From contig DATKDQ010000432.1 of NCBI GenBank assembly GCA_035544635.1, forward strand, positions 1 to 10,275: 10,275 nucleotides of DNA, read 5' to 3'. Of this stretch, positions 1 through 6,567 are shown piece by piece. Numbering within the stretch: position 1 is the stretch's first letter; every line of letters starts with the position of its first letter. This DNA comes from DATAFT01 sp035544635 (lineage in GTDB: Bacteria; Acidobacteriota; Thermoanaerobaculia; Multivoradales; Multivoraceae). The notes beneath the pieces are model-generated. The model did no database searches, was not told the DNA's origin, and was given only the letters and a program-made list of their open reading frames with translations. A program made the translations under genes and the position numbers.

Positions 1-78
1 CGCTGCGGCCCCGACGACCGACGTCGCGCGCCGGCGCCCAGGGAACCACGCCTCGAGCCCTGTTCATCCAACGGCCAT

Positions 79-84
79 AAGGAG
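79..84 (+). promoter_or_regulatory. Shine-Dalgarno AAGGAG deciding the RRM gene start
   Basis: AAGGAG ends seven bases before the ATC codon at 92-94, which is ideal spacing. It is 25 bases from the first conventional start codon (GTG at 110), too far to serve it. This site is the main argument for placing translation initiation at 92. Confidence 0.7.
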
Positions 85-91
85 CACCGTC

Positions 92-514
92 ATCGCTACC
101 CGAATCTTCGTGGGGAACCTTCCCTACAACACCACCGAGCAACAGCTCGAGACGTTTCTCGCGCCCGCCGGAGACGTGGTCTCCGTGGCGCTTCCCATCG
201 ATCGCGCCACCGGCCGACCGCGCGGCTTCGCGTTCGTCGAGTTCGCCAGCGAGGAGCAAGCGTCCGAGGCGATCAGCAAGTTCGACGGCCAGGACTTCGA
301 GGGACGGCCGCTGCGCGTGAACCTAGCGGAGGATCGGCCGCGCCGTCCGTTCGGCGGGCCCGGTGGGCCGCGGCCGCCATTTTCCGGCGGCGGGTTCCCC
401 GACGATCGCGGCTCCGGCGGGGGTGGCGGTGGTCGTGGCGGCGGCAGTCGCCCTCGCAGCAGTCCACCCAAGGGAAGCCGCCGCGGTCTCCGCGCACGCA
501 AGCGCAGCCTGTGA
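92..514 (+). CDS. RRM-domain RNA-binding protein with Gly/Arg-rich tail (putative ATC start)
   Basis: This is a small single-RRM protein expected to bind single-stranded RNA in the cytoplasm, like the bacterial/cyanobacterial Rbp proteins. Counted from 92 it has 140 residues. RNP2 (IFVGNL) is at 5-10 and RNP1 (RGFAFVEF) at 44-51, both with the aromatic residues that stack on RNA. The RRM covers about 4-80, followed by a Gly/Pro/Arg-rich linker (about 82-125) and a basic end, KGSRRGLRARKRSL. The first ordinary start codon, GTG at 110, would remove the first two residues of RNP2 (beta strand 1) and has no ribosome-binding site. ATC at 92 gives the family-typical N-terminus (x)ATRIFVGNL and sits seven bases after AAGGAG. 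No in-frame ATG, GTG or TTG lies upstream. The frame is open to the left edge, so a longer protein cannot be fully excluded. The ATC could be a true near-cognate start or a base error for ATG. The RRM identity is very secure; the start is inference. Confidence 0.93.
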   Translation: MATRIFVGNLPYNTTEQQLETFLAPAGDVVSVALPIDRATGRPRGFAFVEFASEEQASEAISKFDGQDFEGRPLRVNLAEDRPRRPFGGPGGPRPPFSGGGFPDDRGSGGGGGGRGGGSRPRSSPPKGSRRGLRARKRSL

Positions 515-562
515 TCGAGCGGAGCGGGGCAATGCCCTCCCTCGTCCGGTGCCGGCCGGCGG

Positions 563-621
563 CCGATCCGGCGCTGCGCTGAAGGCCCTCAGAGCGCCCG
601 AGCTGGCCCGCGCCGGATCGG
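563..621. terminator. Inverted repeat between convergent genes, possible bidirectional terminator
   Basis: CCGATCCGGCGC (563-574) is exactly reverse-complementary to GCGCCGGATCGG (610-621). The 35-base loop itself contains GCGCT/AGCGC (576-580 and 593-597). It lies between the stop of the RRM gene (+) and the stop of the 118-residue gene (-), where a shared terminator is expected. There is no T-run on either strand, so it is not a textbook intrinsic terminator. It may instead be an mRNA 3'-end stabiliser. A smaller GGGC-AAT-GCCC hairpin lies just after the RRM stop. Confidence 0.35.
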
Positions 622-674
622 GATCGCCACGCGCCGCGTCGGGACACGCGCCGCGCCGGGAAAAGACGCCTTCG

Positions 675-1031
675 TCACACCATCCCGGGATGGATCATCA
701 CCCCGCCGTGGATGAGGAACGACAGCACGTCGTTGACGCGCTTGCGCGCGGCGGCGCCGGTCAGGCCCGACTGCGCGCGCCACTCCCGCAGCCAGGCCGC
801 GACCTGCTCGCGGCGCTCGACGCTCCCGAAGCGCTCGCCGGTCGCCTTGCGGCGCAGGAAGCAGAAGGCGAGGAGCTCGTCGGGCTCCTTGCCGACGAAC
901 GCGCAGAAGCTCTCGAGTGCCAGCAGCTTCTCGGCATCCTCCGCCAGGGGATCGCCGCCCCACTGCTGCGCGAGCCCGGTGCGCCAGCCCTGGACGCTCT
1001 CGTACTCGGCGAGCGGGCGGGCCAGCGTCAT
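675..1031 (-). CDS. Small protein resembling a stand-alone SAM-like (recombinase core-binding-type) domain
   Basis: I do not recognise a named family for this 118-residue protein. The pattern FCAFVGKEPDELLAF (42-56), a basic middle, and RVNDVLSFLIHGGVMI (98-113) at the end is reminiscent of the helical N-terminal core-binding domain of tyrosine recombinases. No catalytic domain follows: the frame stops at TGA (675-677), and no R-HxxR-Y signature is seen nearby. It appears soluble, with no signal peptide or membrane segment. The ATG at 1031 follows the nitroreductase stop by five bases. Its GGAG (1040-1043) lies at the very end of that gene, with eight-base spacing, so the two are probably translationally coupled. 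It could be a DNA-binding accessory protein or an unrelated helical bundle. The existence of the gene is well supported by start, ribosome-binding site and operon position; its function is open. Confidence 0.75.
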   Translation of the reverse strand: MTLARPLAEYESVQGWRTGLAQQWGGDPLAEDAEKLLALESFCAFVGKEPDELLAFCFLRRKATGERFGSVERREQVAAWLREWRAQSGLTGAAARKRVNDVLSFLIHGGVMIHPGMV

Positions 1032-1036
1032 GCCGG

Positions 1037-1822
1037 CTACTCCGGCAGGCCGAGCTTGCGCGCGAGCTCGCGGATCTCGGCCTTGCGGCCGGGAAGCGGC
1101 GCCGGCGCCTGGAGCATGCGCTCGCGCTCGAGCTCGGCGACCACGTCGGGGTCGCGGCGAAACGGCGTTTTCGCGTTGCCCTCGAAGTAGAGCGTCTCGA
1201 AGTCCGGACGCGGCCTCTGCCCGCCCGCGTCCGGAGACTCCGCCGGGTACCCGAGGTTGAGGACGAAGATCGGGATCCACTCGTCGGGGATGTCGAGGAG
1301 CCGCTTCGCGGCCTCGGGATTGAACGCCGTCCAGCACGCGCCCAGCCCTTCGTCCACCGCGACCAGCAGCCCCTGCGTGCCGGCGCCGCCGCAATCGAAC
1401 GCCGCGTTGAAGTGGTAGGCGGCCTGGTTGCGGGTGAACGGCTCCAGGATCTGCGGATAGACCAGCTCGTCGACGAACTTGTGGCTCCAGCCGTGGGTCG
1501 GGTTGAGCGCGCCGGCGTCGACGAGCTGCTTCAGCCGCGTTCCCTTGATGCGGTTGACGATGGTCGGGTCGCAGTAGCAGTAGATGTGGACGGGCGCCAG
1601 CTCCTGCACCAGTCCCGAGACCGGCGTCTTCAACGCCTCCATCGTCTCCTGCGGGATGTCGGCCCGGTTGACCACCACACACCGCAGCCAGTGCGCGTTG
1701 ACCGCGCACGACGCGATCCGCATCGCCTCGAGGATCTTCTGGATCTTCGCGCGCTCGACCGGGCGATCGGTATCGAAGTAGCGGATCGAGCGGCGGCTGC
1801 CGAGGACCTGCTTCAGCTCCAC
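1037..1822 (-). CDS. Nitroreductase-family FMN oxidoreductase
   Basis: This 261-residue protein belongs to the FMN-dependent nitroreductase superfamily, whose members reduce nitro groups, quinones, flavins or enones using NAD(P)H. The N-terminal SRRSIRYFD (9-17) is the usual phosphate/FMN-contacting segment. ASCAVNAHWLRCVVV (37-51) matches the A-P-S-x-x-N-x-Q-x-W region, although the Pro is missing. GLGACWTAF (159-167) and the strand IFVLNLGYPAE (185-195) are the typical C-terminal flavin-site elements. A further tail of about 60 residues, rich in charged residues, extends beyond the core. The GTG start is supported by AAAGGAGG (1828-1835) with five-base spacing. The gene heads a two-gene operon with the 118-residue protein and is divergent from the thiolase/ligase operon across about 120 bp. 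The substrate cannot be read from sequence. Dehydrogenation or reduction of a CoA-linked or aromatic intermediate is only a guess from context. Confidence 0.9.
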   Translation of the reverse strand: MELKQVLGSRRSIRYFDTDRPVERAKIQKILEAMRIASCAVNAHWLRCVVVNRADIPQETMEALKTPVSGLVQELAPVHIYCYCDPTIVNRIKGTRLKQLVDAGALNPTHGWSHKFVDELVYPQILEPFTRNQAAYHFNAAFDCGGAGTQGLLVAVDEGLGACWTAFNPEAAKRLLDIPDEWIPIFVLNLGYPAESPDAGGQRPRPDFETLYFEGNAKTPFRRDPDVVAELERERMLQAPAPLPGRKAEIRELARKLGLPE

Positions 1823-1827
1823 GCGGG

Positions 1828-1835
1828 CCTCCTTT
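1828..1835 (-). promoter_or_regulatory. Strong Shine-Dalgarno for the nitroreductase GTG start
   Basis: AAAGGAGG reads on the minus strand, five bases before GTG at 1822. It is among the best ribosome-binding sites in the window and fixes the start at a GTG codon. Confidence 0.7.
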
Positions 1836-1888
1836 CGGGGCGAAGGGTGGCGATGTTACCGGCGGCCCGCGGGAGGGTCAACGCGATC

Positions 1889-1917
1889 CTGCGACGAGAT
1901 CCGATCGGCGATAGCAT
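1889..1917 (+). promoter_or_regulatory. Weak candidate sigma70-type promoter for the thiolase operon
   Basis: CTGCGA (1889-1894) and TAGCAT (1912-1917) are separated by 17 bases and match the -35 and -10 consensus at three and four positions. An 8-bp palindrome CCGATCGG (1901-1908) lies in the spacer and could be an operator half-site pair. The predicted 5' leader would be short, with AAGGAG at 1930-1935 just ahead of the ATG. The gap holds promoters for both divergent operons, but these exact boxes are weak in GC-rich DNA. Confidence 0.22.
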
Positions 1918-1941
1918 GGAGCACTGTCCAAGGAGACCACC

Positions 1942-3171
1942 ATGCAACCAGTCGTGATCGCGGGCGTCGGGATGACCCGGTTCGGCAAGCACCTCGACAT
2001 CGGATTGAAGGAGCTCGGACGCGGGGCCGTCCTCGACGCTCTGGCCGATGCCGGAATCGAGAAGGAGGCGATCGAGGCGGCCTGGGTCGGCAACGCGATG
2101 GCGGGCCTCGTCACCGGGCAGGAGTGCATCCGCGGCCAGGTGGTGCTGCGCTCGGCCGGGATCGGCAGGATCCCGGTGGTCAACGTCGAGAACGCGTGCG
2201 CCTCGGCGTCGACCGCGCTCCAGCAGGCGGCGACCATGATCGCCGCCGGCGTCTACGACGTGGTGCTCGCGCTCGGAGTCGAGAAGCTCTACCACCCCGA
2301 CAAGAAGCGCAGCTTCCAGGCCATCGGCAGCGCCGTCGACACCGAGGAGATGGCGGCGATCATGGAGGGGCTCGCGCGCCGCGCCAAGGCCGAGGGAGCC
2401 ACCGAGGCGGCCTCGGGCGCGGGTGAGAAGCGCAGCATGTTCATGGACTTCTACGCGGCGTCCGCCCGGCGCCACATGCAGCAGTACGGCACCACGGCGC
2501 GCCAGTTCGCGGGCGTGGCGGCGAAGAGCTCGTTTCACGGCAGCCTGAACCCGAAGGCGCAGTTCCAGGAGGAGCTCTCGGTCGACGACGTGCTGGCGCA
2601 GCCGATGATCGCCGAGCCGCTGACCCGGCCGATGTGCTCGCCGATCGGCGACGGCGCCGCGGCGGCGGTGCTGGTCTCGGCGCGCCGGGCGCGCGAGCTG
2701 GGGATCCTGCAGCCGGTCTACGTGCGCGCCTCGATCCTGCACTCGGGGTGGGACCACGAGCCGGGCGACGAAGGCACGGTCTCCCTCTGCGTGCGCGAGG
2801 CCTTCGAGACGGCGGGCGTCGGCCCCGGCGACCTCGACGTGATCGAGTGCCACGACGCGTCGGCGCCGGCCGAGCTCATGTACTACGAGGAGCTCGGCCT
2901 GTGCGGGCCAGGAGAGGGCGGGCGGTTGATCGACGAGGGGGCGACGCGGCTCGGCGGCCGCATCCCGGTGAACACCAGCGGCGGGCTGCTGCGCAAGGGT
3001 CACCCGGTCGGCGCCAGCGGGCTGGCGCAGATCGTCGAGCTCACGAACCAGCTCCGCGGTCGCGCGGGCAAGCGACAGGTCGAGGGCGCCAGGATCGGCA
3101 TGGCGCAGAACGGGGGCGGCTCGATCGGCGGCGACGCCGCCGCGATGTGCGTGACGATCGTCACGACGTGA
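1942..3171 (+). CDS. SCP2-type thiolase family protein (acetyl-CoA acetyltransferase / lipid-transfer protein-like)
   Basis: This full-length 409-residue thiolase-fold protein belongs to the SCP-x/lipid-transfer (Ltp) branch rather than the FadA/AtoB branch. It has the nucleophilic Cys in NACASAS (C86), ECHDAS (His304) where FadA-type thiolases have NEAF, and GHPVGASG (His354). It lacks the C-terminal CxG cysteine, showing MAQNGGG (388-393) instead, as is usual in this branch. It also lacks the Cys of the HDCF motif that is thought to substitute in eukaryotic SCP2 thiolases. It may therefore be a thiolytic enzyme with altered acid/base chemistry, or an aldolase-like enzyme as described for actinobacterial Ltp2, although no DUF35 partner is in the window. 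ATG at 1942 follows AAGGAG (1930-1935) by six bases. It heads the run thiolase, CoA ligase, kinase, regulator. Family assignment is firm; reaction and substrate are unknown. Confidence 0.92.
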   Translation: MQPVVIAGVGMTRFGKHLDIGLKELGRGAVLDALADAGIEKEAIEAAWVGNAMAGLVTGQECIRGQVVLRSAGIGRIPVVNVENACASASTALQQAATMIAAGVYDVVLALGVEKLYHPDKKRSFQAIGSAVDTEEMAAIMEGLARRAKAEGATEAASGAGEKRSMFMDFYAASARRHMQQYGTTARQFAGVAAKSSFHGSLNPKAQFQEELSVDDVLAQPMIAEPLTRPMCSPIGDGAAAAVLVSARRARELGILQPVYVRASILHSGWDHEPGDEGTVSLCVREAFETAGVGPGDLDVIECHDASAPAELMYYEELGLCGPGEGGRLIDEGATRLGGRIPVNTSGGLLRKGHPVGASGLAQIVELTNQLRGRAGKRQVEGARIGMAQNGGGSIGGDAAAMCVTIVTT

Positions 3172-3191
3172 GGGCGGACGGTCGACTCGCA

Positions 3192-4811
3192 ATGTCTCGA
3201 GAACGCACCGACCAGATCCTGGCCGACCAGATCTCGCTGCGCGCCGAGCGCAACCCGGATTTCCCGGTGCTCACCTTCGAGTGCGCCGGCAAGCCGGACG
3301 AGGTGCGCACCTTCGCCCAGCTCCACGAGCGCGCGAACGGTCTGGCCGCCGCCCTCATCGCGCGCGGCCTCGGGCGCGGCGACCGCTTCGCGCTCATGAT
3401 GCGCAACCATCCGGAGTTCGCGGAGGCGATGATCGCGGCCTCGATCTCGGCCACTGTCTTCGTGCCGATCGATCCGCGCACGCGCGGTGAGAAGCTGGCG
3501 TATACGCTGCGCAACTCGGGCGCGCGCGCCATCGTCCTCGCCGACTACAACCTCGAGCAGCTCGCCGCGGTGCGCGCGCAGCTCCCTGCGCTCGAGCTCG
3601 CGCTCGCGCTCGCTACCGGCGAGGAGGGCGCGATGCCGATCGATCTCGCTCCCGGCGTCGAATCGCTCGACGAGGCGCTCGAGCGCCCCGCTCCCACCGT
3701 CGACGTGCGCGTCGAGAGCCCCGCCGACAAGCTCCAGATCATCTACACCTCGGGAACGACCGGCGACCCCAAGGGCGTGGTCATGGACAACGCGCGCATG
3801 GGCGGCTCGGGGATGCTCGGGACGCTGTTCGGCTTCACCCGCGAGGACCGCCTCTACACCGGGCTCTCGCTCACCCACGGCAACGCCCAGGCGGTGACCT
3901 TCGCGAGCGCGATCTTCCACCAGATCCCGGCGGTCTTCAGCCGCCGGTTCACCAAGTCGCGCCTGTGGGACATCTGCCGCAGGCACGGCTGCACCACGTT
4001 CTCGCTCCTGGGCGGCATGGCGACCGCGATCTACAGCGAGCCCCCGAAGCCGAACGACCGCGACAACCCGGTCCGCTTCGTCACCAGCGCCGGCATGCCG
4101 CGCGCGATCTGGGAGTCGTTCGAGCGTCGCTTCGACGTCAGGATCCTCGAGTGGTACGGCGCGGTCGAAGGCGGGCTGGCGTGGAAGCCCATCGGCGTCG
4201 GCCCCATCGGCTCGTTCGGGAAGCCCCCGGCGACGCTCGAGATGAAGATCCTCGACCAGGAGGATCGCGAGTGCCCGCCGCAGGTGCAGGGAGAGATCTG
4301 CACCCGGCCGGTGGAAGGCGGACCGCCCCGGGTCGAGTACCTCGGCAATGCCGAGGCGTCGGCCCAAAAGACCGCGCGCGGCTGGCTGCGCAGCGGCGAC
4401 ATCGGCCACACCGACGACGACGGCTGGTTCTTCTTCGACTACCGCAAGGGCGGCGGCATCCGGCACAACGGCGATTTCGTCAACGCCGGGTTCGTGGAGA
4501 AGGTGGTCGCCGAGCACCCGGCGGTCGCCGACGTGTTCGTCTACGGCGTGCCGGCGAGCTCGGGCGCGCCCGGCGAGAAGGACGTGGTGGCCGCGGTGGT
4601 GCCGCTCGGGGGGGCGCGGCTCGACCCGGGGTCCCTGTTCGCGCACTGCCGCGCCGGGCTCGAGGCGAATTTCGTGCCCTCCTACCTCCAGGTGGTGGAC
4701 GAGATCCCCAAGACCGCGTCGGAGAAGCCCCAGGAGCGCTTCCTGCTCGACGCCTTCGCACCGAGCGGCGCCAACGTGTTCCGCGCCGACGACTGGCGGA
4801 CGCCCGGCTGA
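3192..4811 (+). CDS. AMP-dependent acyl-CoA synthetase/ligase (ANL superfamily, CaiC-like)
   Basis: This 539-residue ANL-superfamily enzyme is predicted to adenylate a carboxylic acid with ATP and transfer it to CoA. The ATP P-loop YTSGTTGDPKG is at 185-195, the adenine motif EWYGAVEGG at 320-328, and the ribose-binding Asp in WLRSGDIG (398-405). The hinge region reads DYRKGGGIRHNGDFVNAGFV (416-435). The C-terminal catalytic lysine motif is PKTASEKPQE (506-515), with K512 at the expected position but Glu instead of the usual Gly before it. The overall pattern recalls crotonobetaine/carnitine-CoA ligases (CaiC-like), though the substrate cannot be inferred. ATG at 3192 has a weak ribosome-binding site, 20 bases after the thiolase stop. 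An in-frame GTG at 3168 overlaps that stop as GTGA and would add eight residues by coupled translation, so the start is uncertain between the two. The kinase gene begins 25 bases after its stop. Confidence 0.93.
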   Translation: MSRERTDQILADQISLRAERNPDFPVLTFECAGKPDEVRTFAQLHERANGLAAALIARGLGRGDRFALMMRNHPEFAEAMIAASISATVFVPIDPRTRGEKLAYTLRNSGARAIVLADYNLEQLAAVRAQLPALELALALATGEEGAMPIDLAPGVESLDEALERPAPTVDVRVESPADKLQIIYTSGTTGDPKGVVMDNARMGGSGMLGTLFGFTREDRLYTGLSLTHGNAQAVTFASAIFHQIPAVFSRRFTKSRLWDICRRHGCTTFSLLGGMATAIYSEPPKPNDRDNPVRFVTSAGMPRAIWESFERRFDVRILEWYGAVEGGLAWKPIGVGPIGSFGKPPATLEMKILDQEDRECPPQVQGEICTRPVEGGPPRVEYLGNAEASAQKTARGWLRSGDIGHTDDDGWFFFDYRKGGGIRHNGDFVNAGFVEKVVAEHPAVADVFVYGVPASSGAPGEKDVVAAVVPLGGARLDPGSLFAHCRAGLEANFVPSYLQVVDEIPKTASEKPQERFLLDAFAPSGANVFRADDWRTPG

Positions 4812-4836
4812 CGCCGGAGCGGCCCAACGGCGCGAC

Positions 4837-6567
4837 ATGCCACCCTTCATCGACCGCGCGATCCCGGTCTCCGATCTGGAGCTGCGGCTCTCCCGACTCG
4901 GACGGGGAGAGCGGCTGATCACGTGGAGCCGCGTCGCGCTCGCCGCGTTCTCGCTGCTCGCGGTCTGGCTCGACCCGGCCGAGCCGGCGCGCTACGCCCG
5001 GATCGCCTACACGCTGCTCGCGGCGTACGTCGCGTACGCGCTGGTCATCGCCCTGATCTTCGCGCGCGCCGGGCGGCCCCTGCCCCGGGGGCGCATCGTC
5101 ACCCACGTGCTCGATCTCGCAGTCGCGGTGGCGATCAACGCCCTGACCGGCGCCGGCAGCCCGTTCTTCGTCCTCTTCATATTCCTGCTGGTCGCGGCCA
5201 CGACTCGCTGGCAATGGAAGGGCACCTTGTGGACCGGGGCGGCGGCTCTCGCCGCGTATCTCGCGCTCGGAGTGTTCGGGTTCGAAGGTGTCGGCCACCC
5301 CTCCTTCGAGCTCAATCGCTTCATCGTTCGCGGCGCCTACATCGCCGTGGTCGCCGTGCTGCTCGGCACACTCGGCACGTGGGAGGAGCGCCTGCGCCGT
5401 GATCTCCTCAGCCTCGCGGGCTCACCGCACCAGACCCACGACTCGCTCGATGCGGTCGCGCGCGAGTCGCTGGAGCGTGCGGCCGGCGTGCTGCGCTCGC
5501 CGCGTCTGATGCTCGCATGGGAGGAGTCCGAGGAGCCGTGGCTCGAGACCCTGCTCTGGAAGGACGGGGAGTCGGTGCAGACCAGGTACGGCCCCGGCGT
5601 CCTGTCGCCGCTGGTCGCCGACACGCTGCGCGACTCGGCGTTCCTCTGTCTGGACCTGACGGCCAAAACGCCGACGCTCCTTCGCACCGGTGACGAGGGT
5701 CTGCTGGTGTGGCGCGGGCACCCGCTTCATCCCGAGCTCTCCCGGAGCGTGGGAGCACGCAGCGTGCTCTCGGTGCCGGTCATGGGCGAGGGGGTAGATG
5801 CCCGCCTGTTCGCGTTCGACAAGGCCCGCCTCACCGAGGACGATCTCGCGGTGGGCCTCATCCTCGGTCGCCAGATCGCGGGGGCGCTGGAGCAGCACGT
5901 GCTGGTACGGGAGACCACGATCTCGGCGGCGCGCGCCGAGCGCGTGCGTCTGGCGCGCGAGCTCCACGACGGCATCGCGCAGTCCCTGGCCGGCGCCGCC
6001 CTGCAGCTCGGTGGCCTGCGCTCGACCATCGTCGCCGACCCGCGGCTGGCACAGGCGCGGCTCGACGAGATCGAGCGCCTGCTGGTCGACGAGCAGCGCG
6101 AGGTGCGGCTCCTGATGCAGGAGCTGAGACCGTCGGCCGCGATCGCCGAGCGCGACGGCATGGTGCGAGCACGGCTCGAGGAGCTGTGCCATCGCGTCTC
6201 CAGCCTGTGGGGCCTGGAGGTGGAGCTCGAGGTCTCCGGCGAGGTCGGAGGGCCCATGGCCCGAGAGGTCTATCGCCTGGTGCAGGAGGCGCTGGTCAAC
6301 GCGGCGCGTCATGCCCACGCCGAGCGGGTCGACGTTTGCGTCGTGCTCGAGCCAGACTTCTCGAGGCTGCGCATCGCCGACGACGGCCACGGGTTCCCGT
6401 TCCAGGGGGTGAAGGACCTGGCCGCGCTCGACGCCGGAGGGATCGGTCCGGTGAGCCTCAAGGAGAGAGTCGCGAGCCTCCGGGGCGATCTTCGCGTGCG
6501 CTCCAGCGACAGCGGCGCGGTGATCGAGATCACGCTGCCGGCGCGGTCCGAGCAGGTGTCGGTATGA
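4837..6567 (+). CDS. Membrane-bound GAF-domain sensor histidine kinase (HisKA_3, NarX/DegS class)
   Basis: This 576-residue sensor kinase has an N-terminal membrane domain of about five to six hydrophobic segments (roughly 30-46, 54-77, 88-122, 130-150, 162-182). A GAF-like sensory region follows at about 200-350. The HisKA_3 dimerisation domain carries RELHDGIAQSLAG, with His377 as the expected phosphoacceptor. In the HATPase_c domain the N-box is VQEALVNAARHAH (482-494) and the G1 box is IADDGHGF (513-520). The later glycine box reads GGIGPVSLKERV (534-545), with Pro where Leu is usual. ATG at 4837 has no strong ribosome-binding site; the GGAG at 4816-4819 is too distant, but no better start lies nearby. 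The gene overlaps the response regulator by ATGA, so the pair is almost certainly cognate. The stimulus is unknown: a small ligand of the GAF domain or a membrane signal is plausible. Confidence 0.93.
   Translation: MPPFIDRAIPVSDLELRLSRLGRGERLITWSRVALAAFSLLAVWLDPAEPARYARIAYTLLAAYVAYALVIALIFARAGRPLPRGRIVTHVLDLAVAVAINALTGAGSPFFVLFIFLLVAATTRWQWKGTLWTGAAALAAYLALGVFGFEGVGHPSFELNRFIVRGAYIAVVAVLLGTLGTWEERLRRDLLSLAGSPHQTHDSLDAVARESLERAAGVLRSPRLMLAWEESEEPWLETLLWKDGESVQTRYGPGVLSPLVADTLRDSAFLCLDLTAKTPTLLRTGDEGLLVWRGHPLHPELSRSVGARSVLSVPVMGEGVDARLFAFDKARLTEDDLAVGLILGRQIAGALEQHVLVRETTISAARAERVRLARELHDGIAQSLAGAALQLGGLRSTIVADPRLAQARLDEIERLLVDEQREVRLLMQELRPSAAIAERDGMVRARLEELCHRVSSLWGLEVELEVSGEVGGPMAREVYRLVQEALVNAARHAHAERVDVCVVLEPDFSRLRIADDGHGFPFQGVKDLAALDAGGIGPVSLKERVASLRGDLRVRSSDSGAVIEITLPARSEQVSV

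Noticed and set aside
410..470. Gly-codon-rich run that could look like a DNA repeat
   Set aside because: It encodes the Gly/Arg-rich linker of the RRM protein; the units are irregular and explained by protein composition.
675..1031. Possible truncated integrase or mobile-element remnant
   Set aside because: The gene has its own ribosome-binding site and a clean stop, sits in an operon, and no terminal repeats, att-like duplication or catalytic-domain remnant are visible nearby.
363..1190. 275-codon + strand frame over the RRM tail and the 118-residue gene
   Set aside because: It crosses two genes and an intergenic repeat, has low-complexity Ala/Arg composition and no ribosome-binding site of note.
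2634..3191. Upstream extension of the CoA ligase frame
   Set aside because: The translated extension is Arg/Gly/Ala-rich and lies inside the thiolase gene in another frame; real family similarity begins around 3192.
1813..3192. 459-codon open frame on the minus strand opposite the thiolase
   Set aside because: It is antisense to a clear thiolase, with Arg/Asp/His-heavy low-complexity composition and no recognisable motif; it is a GC-rich codon-position shadow.
4348..4836. Upstream extension of the histidine kinase frame
   Set aside because: It overlaps the ligase C-terminus and is low-complexity Arg/Ser/Thr-rich; the kinase proper begins at ATG 4837 just after the ligase stop.
3000..4922. 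640-codon open frame on the minus strand opposite the CoA ligase
   Set aside because: The same shadow effect: the + strand has all ANL motifs, while this frame is dominated by Arg, Glu, Val and His without domain signature.
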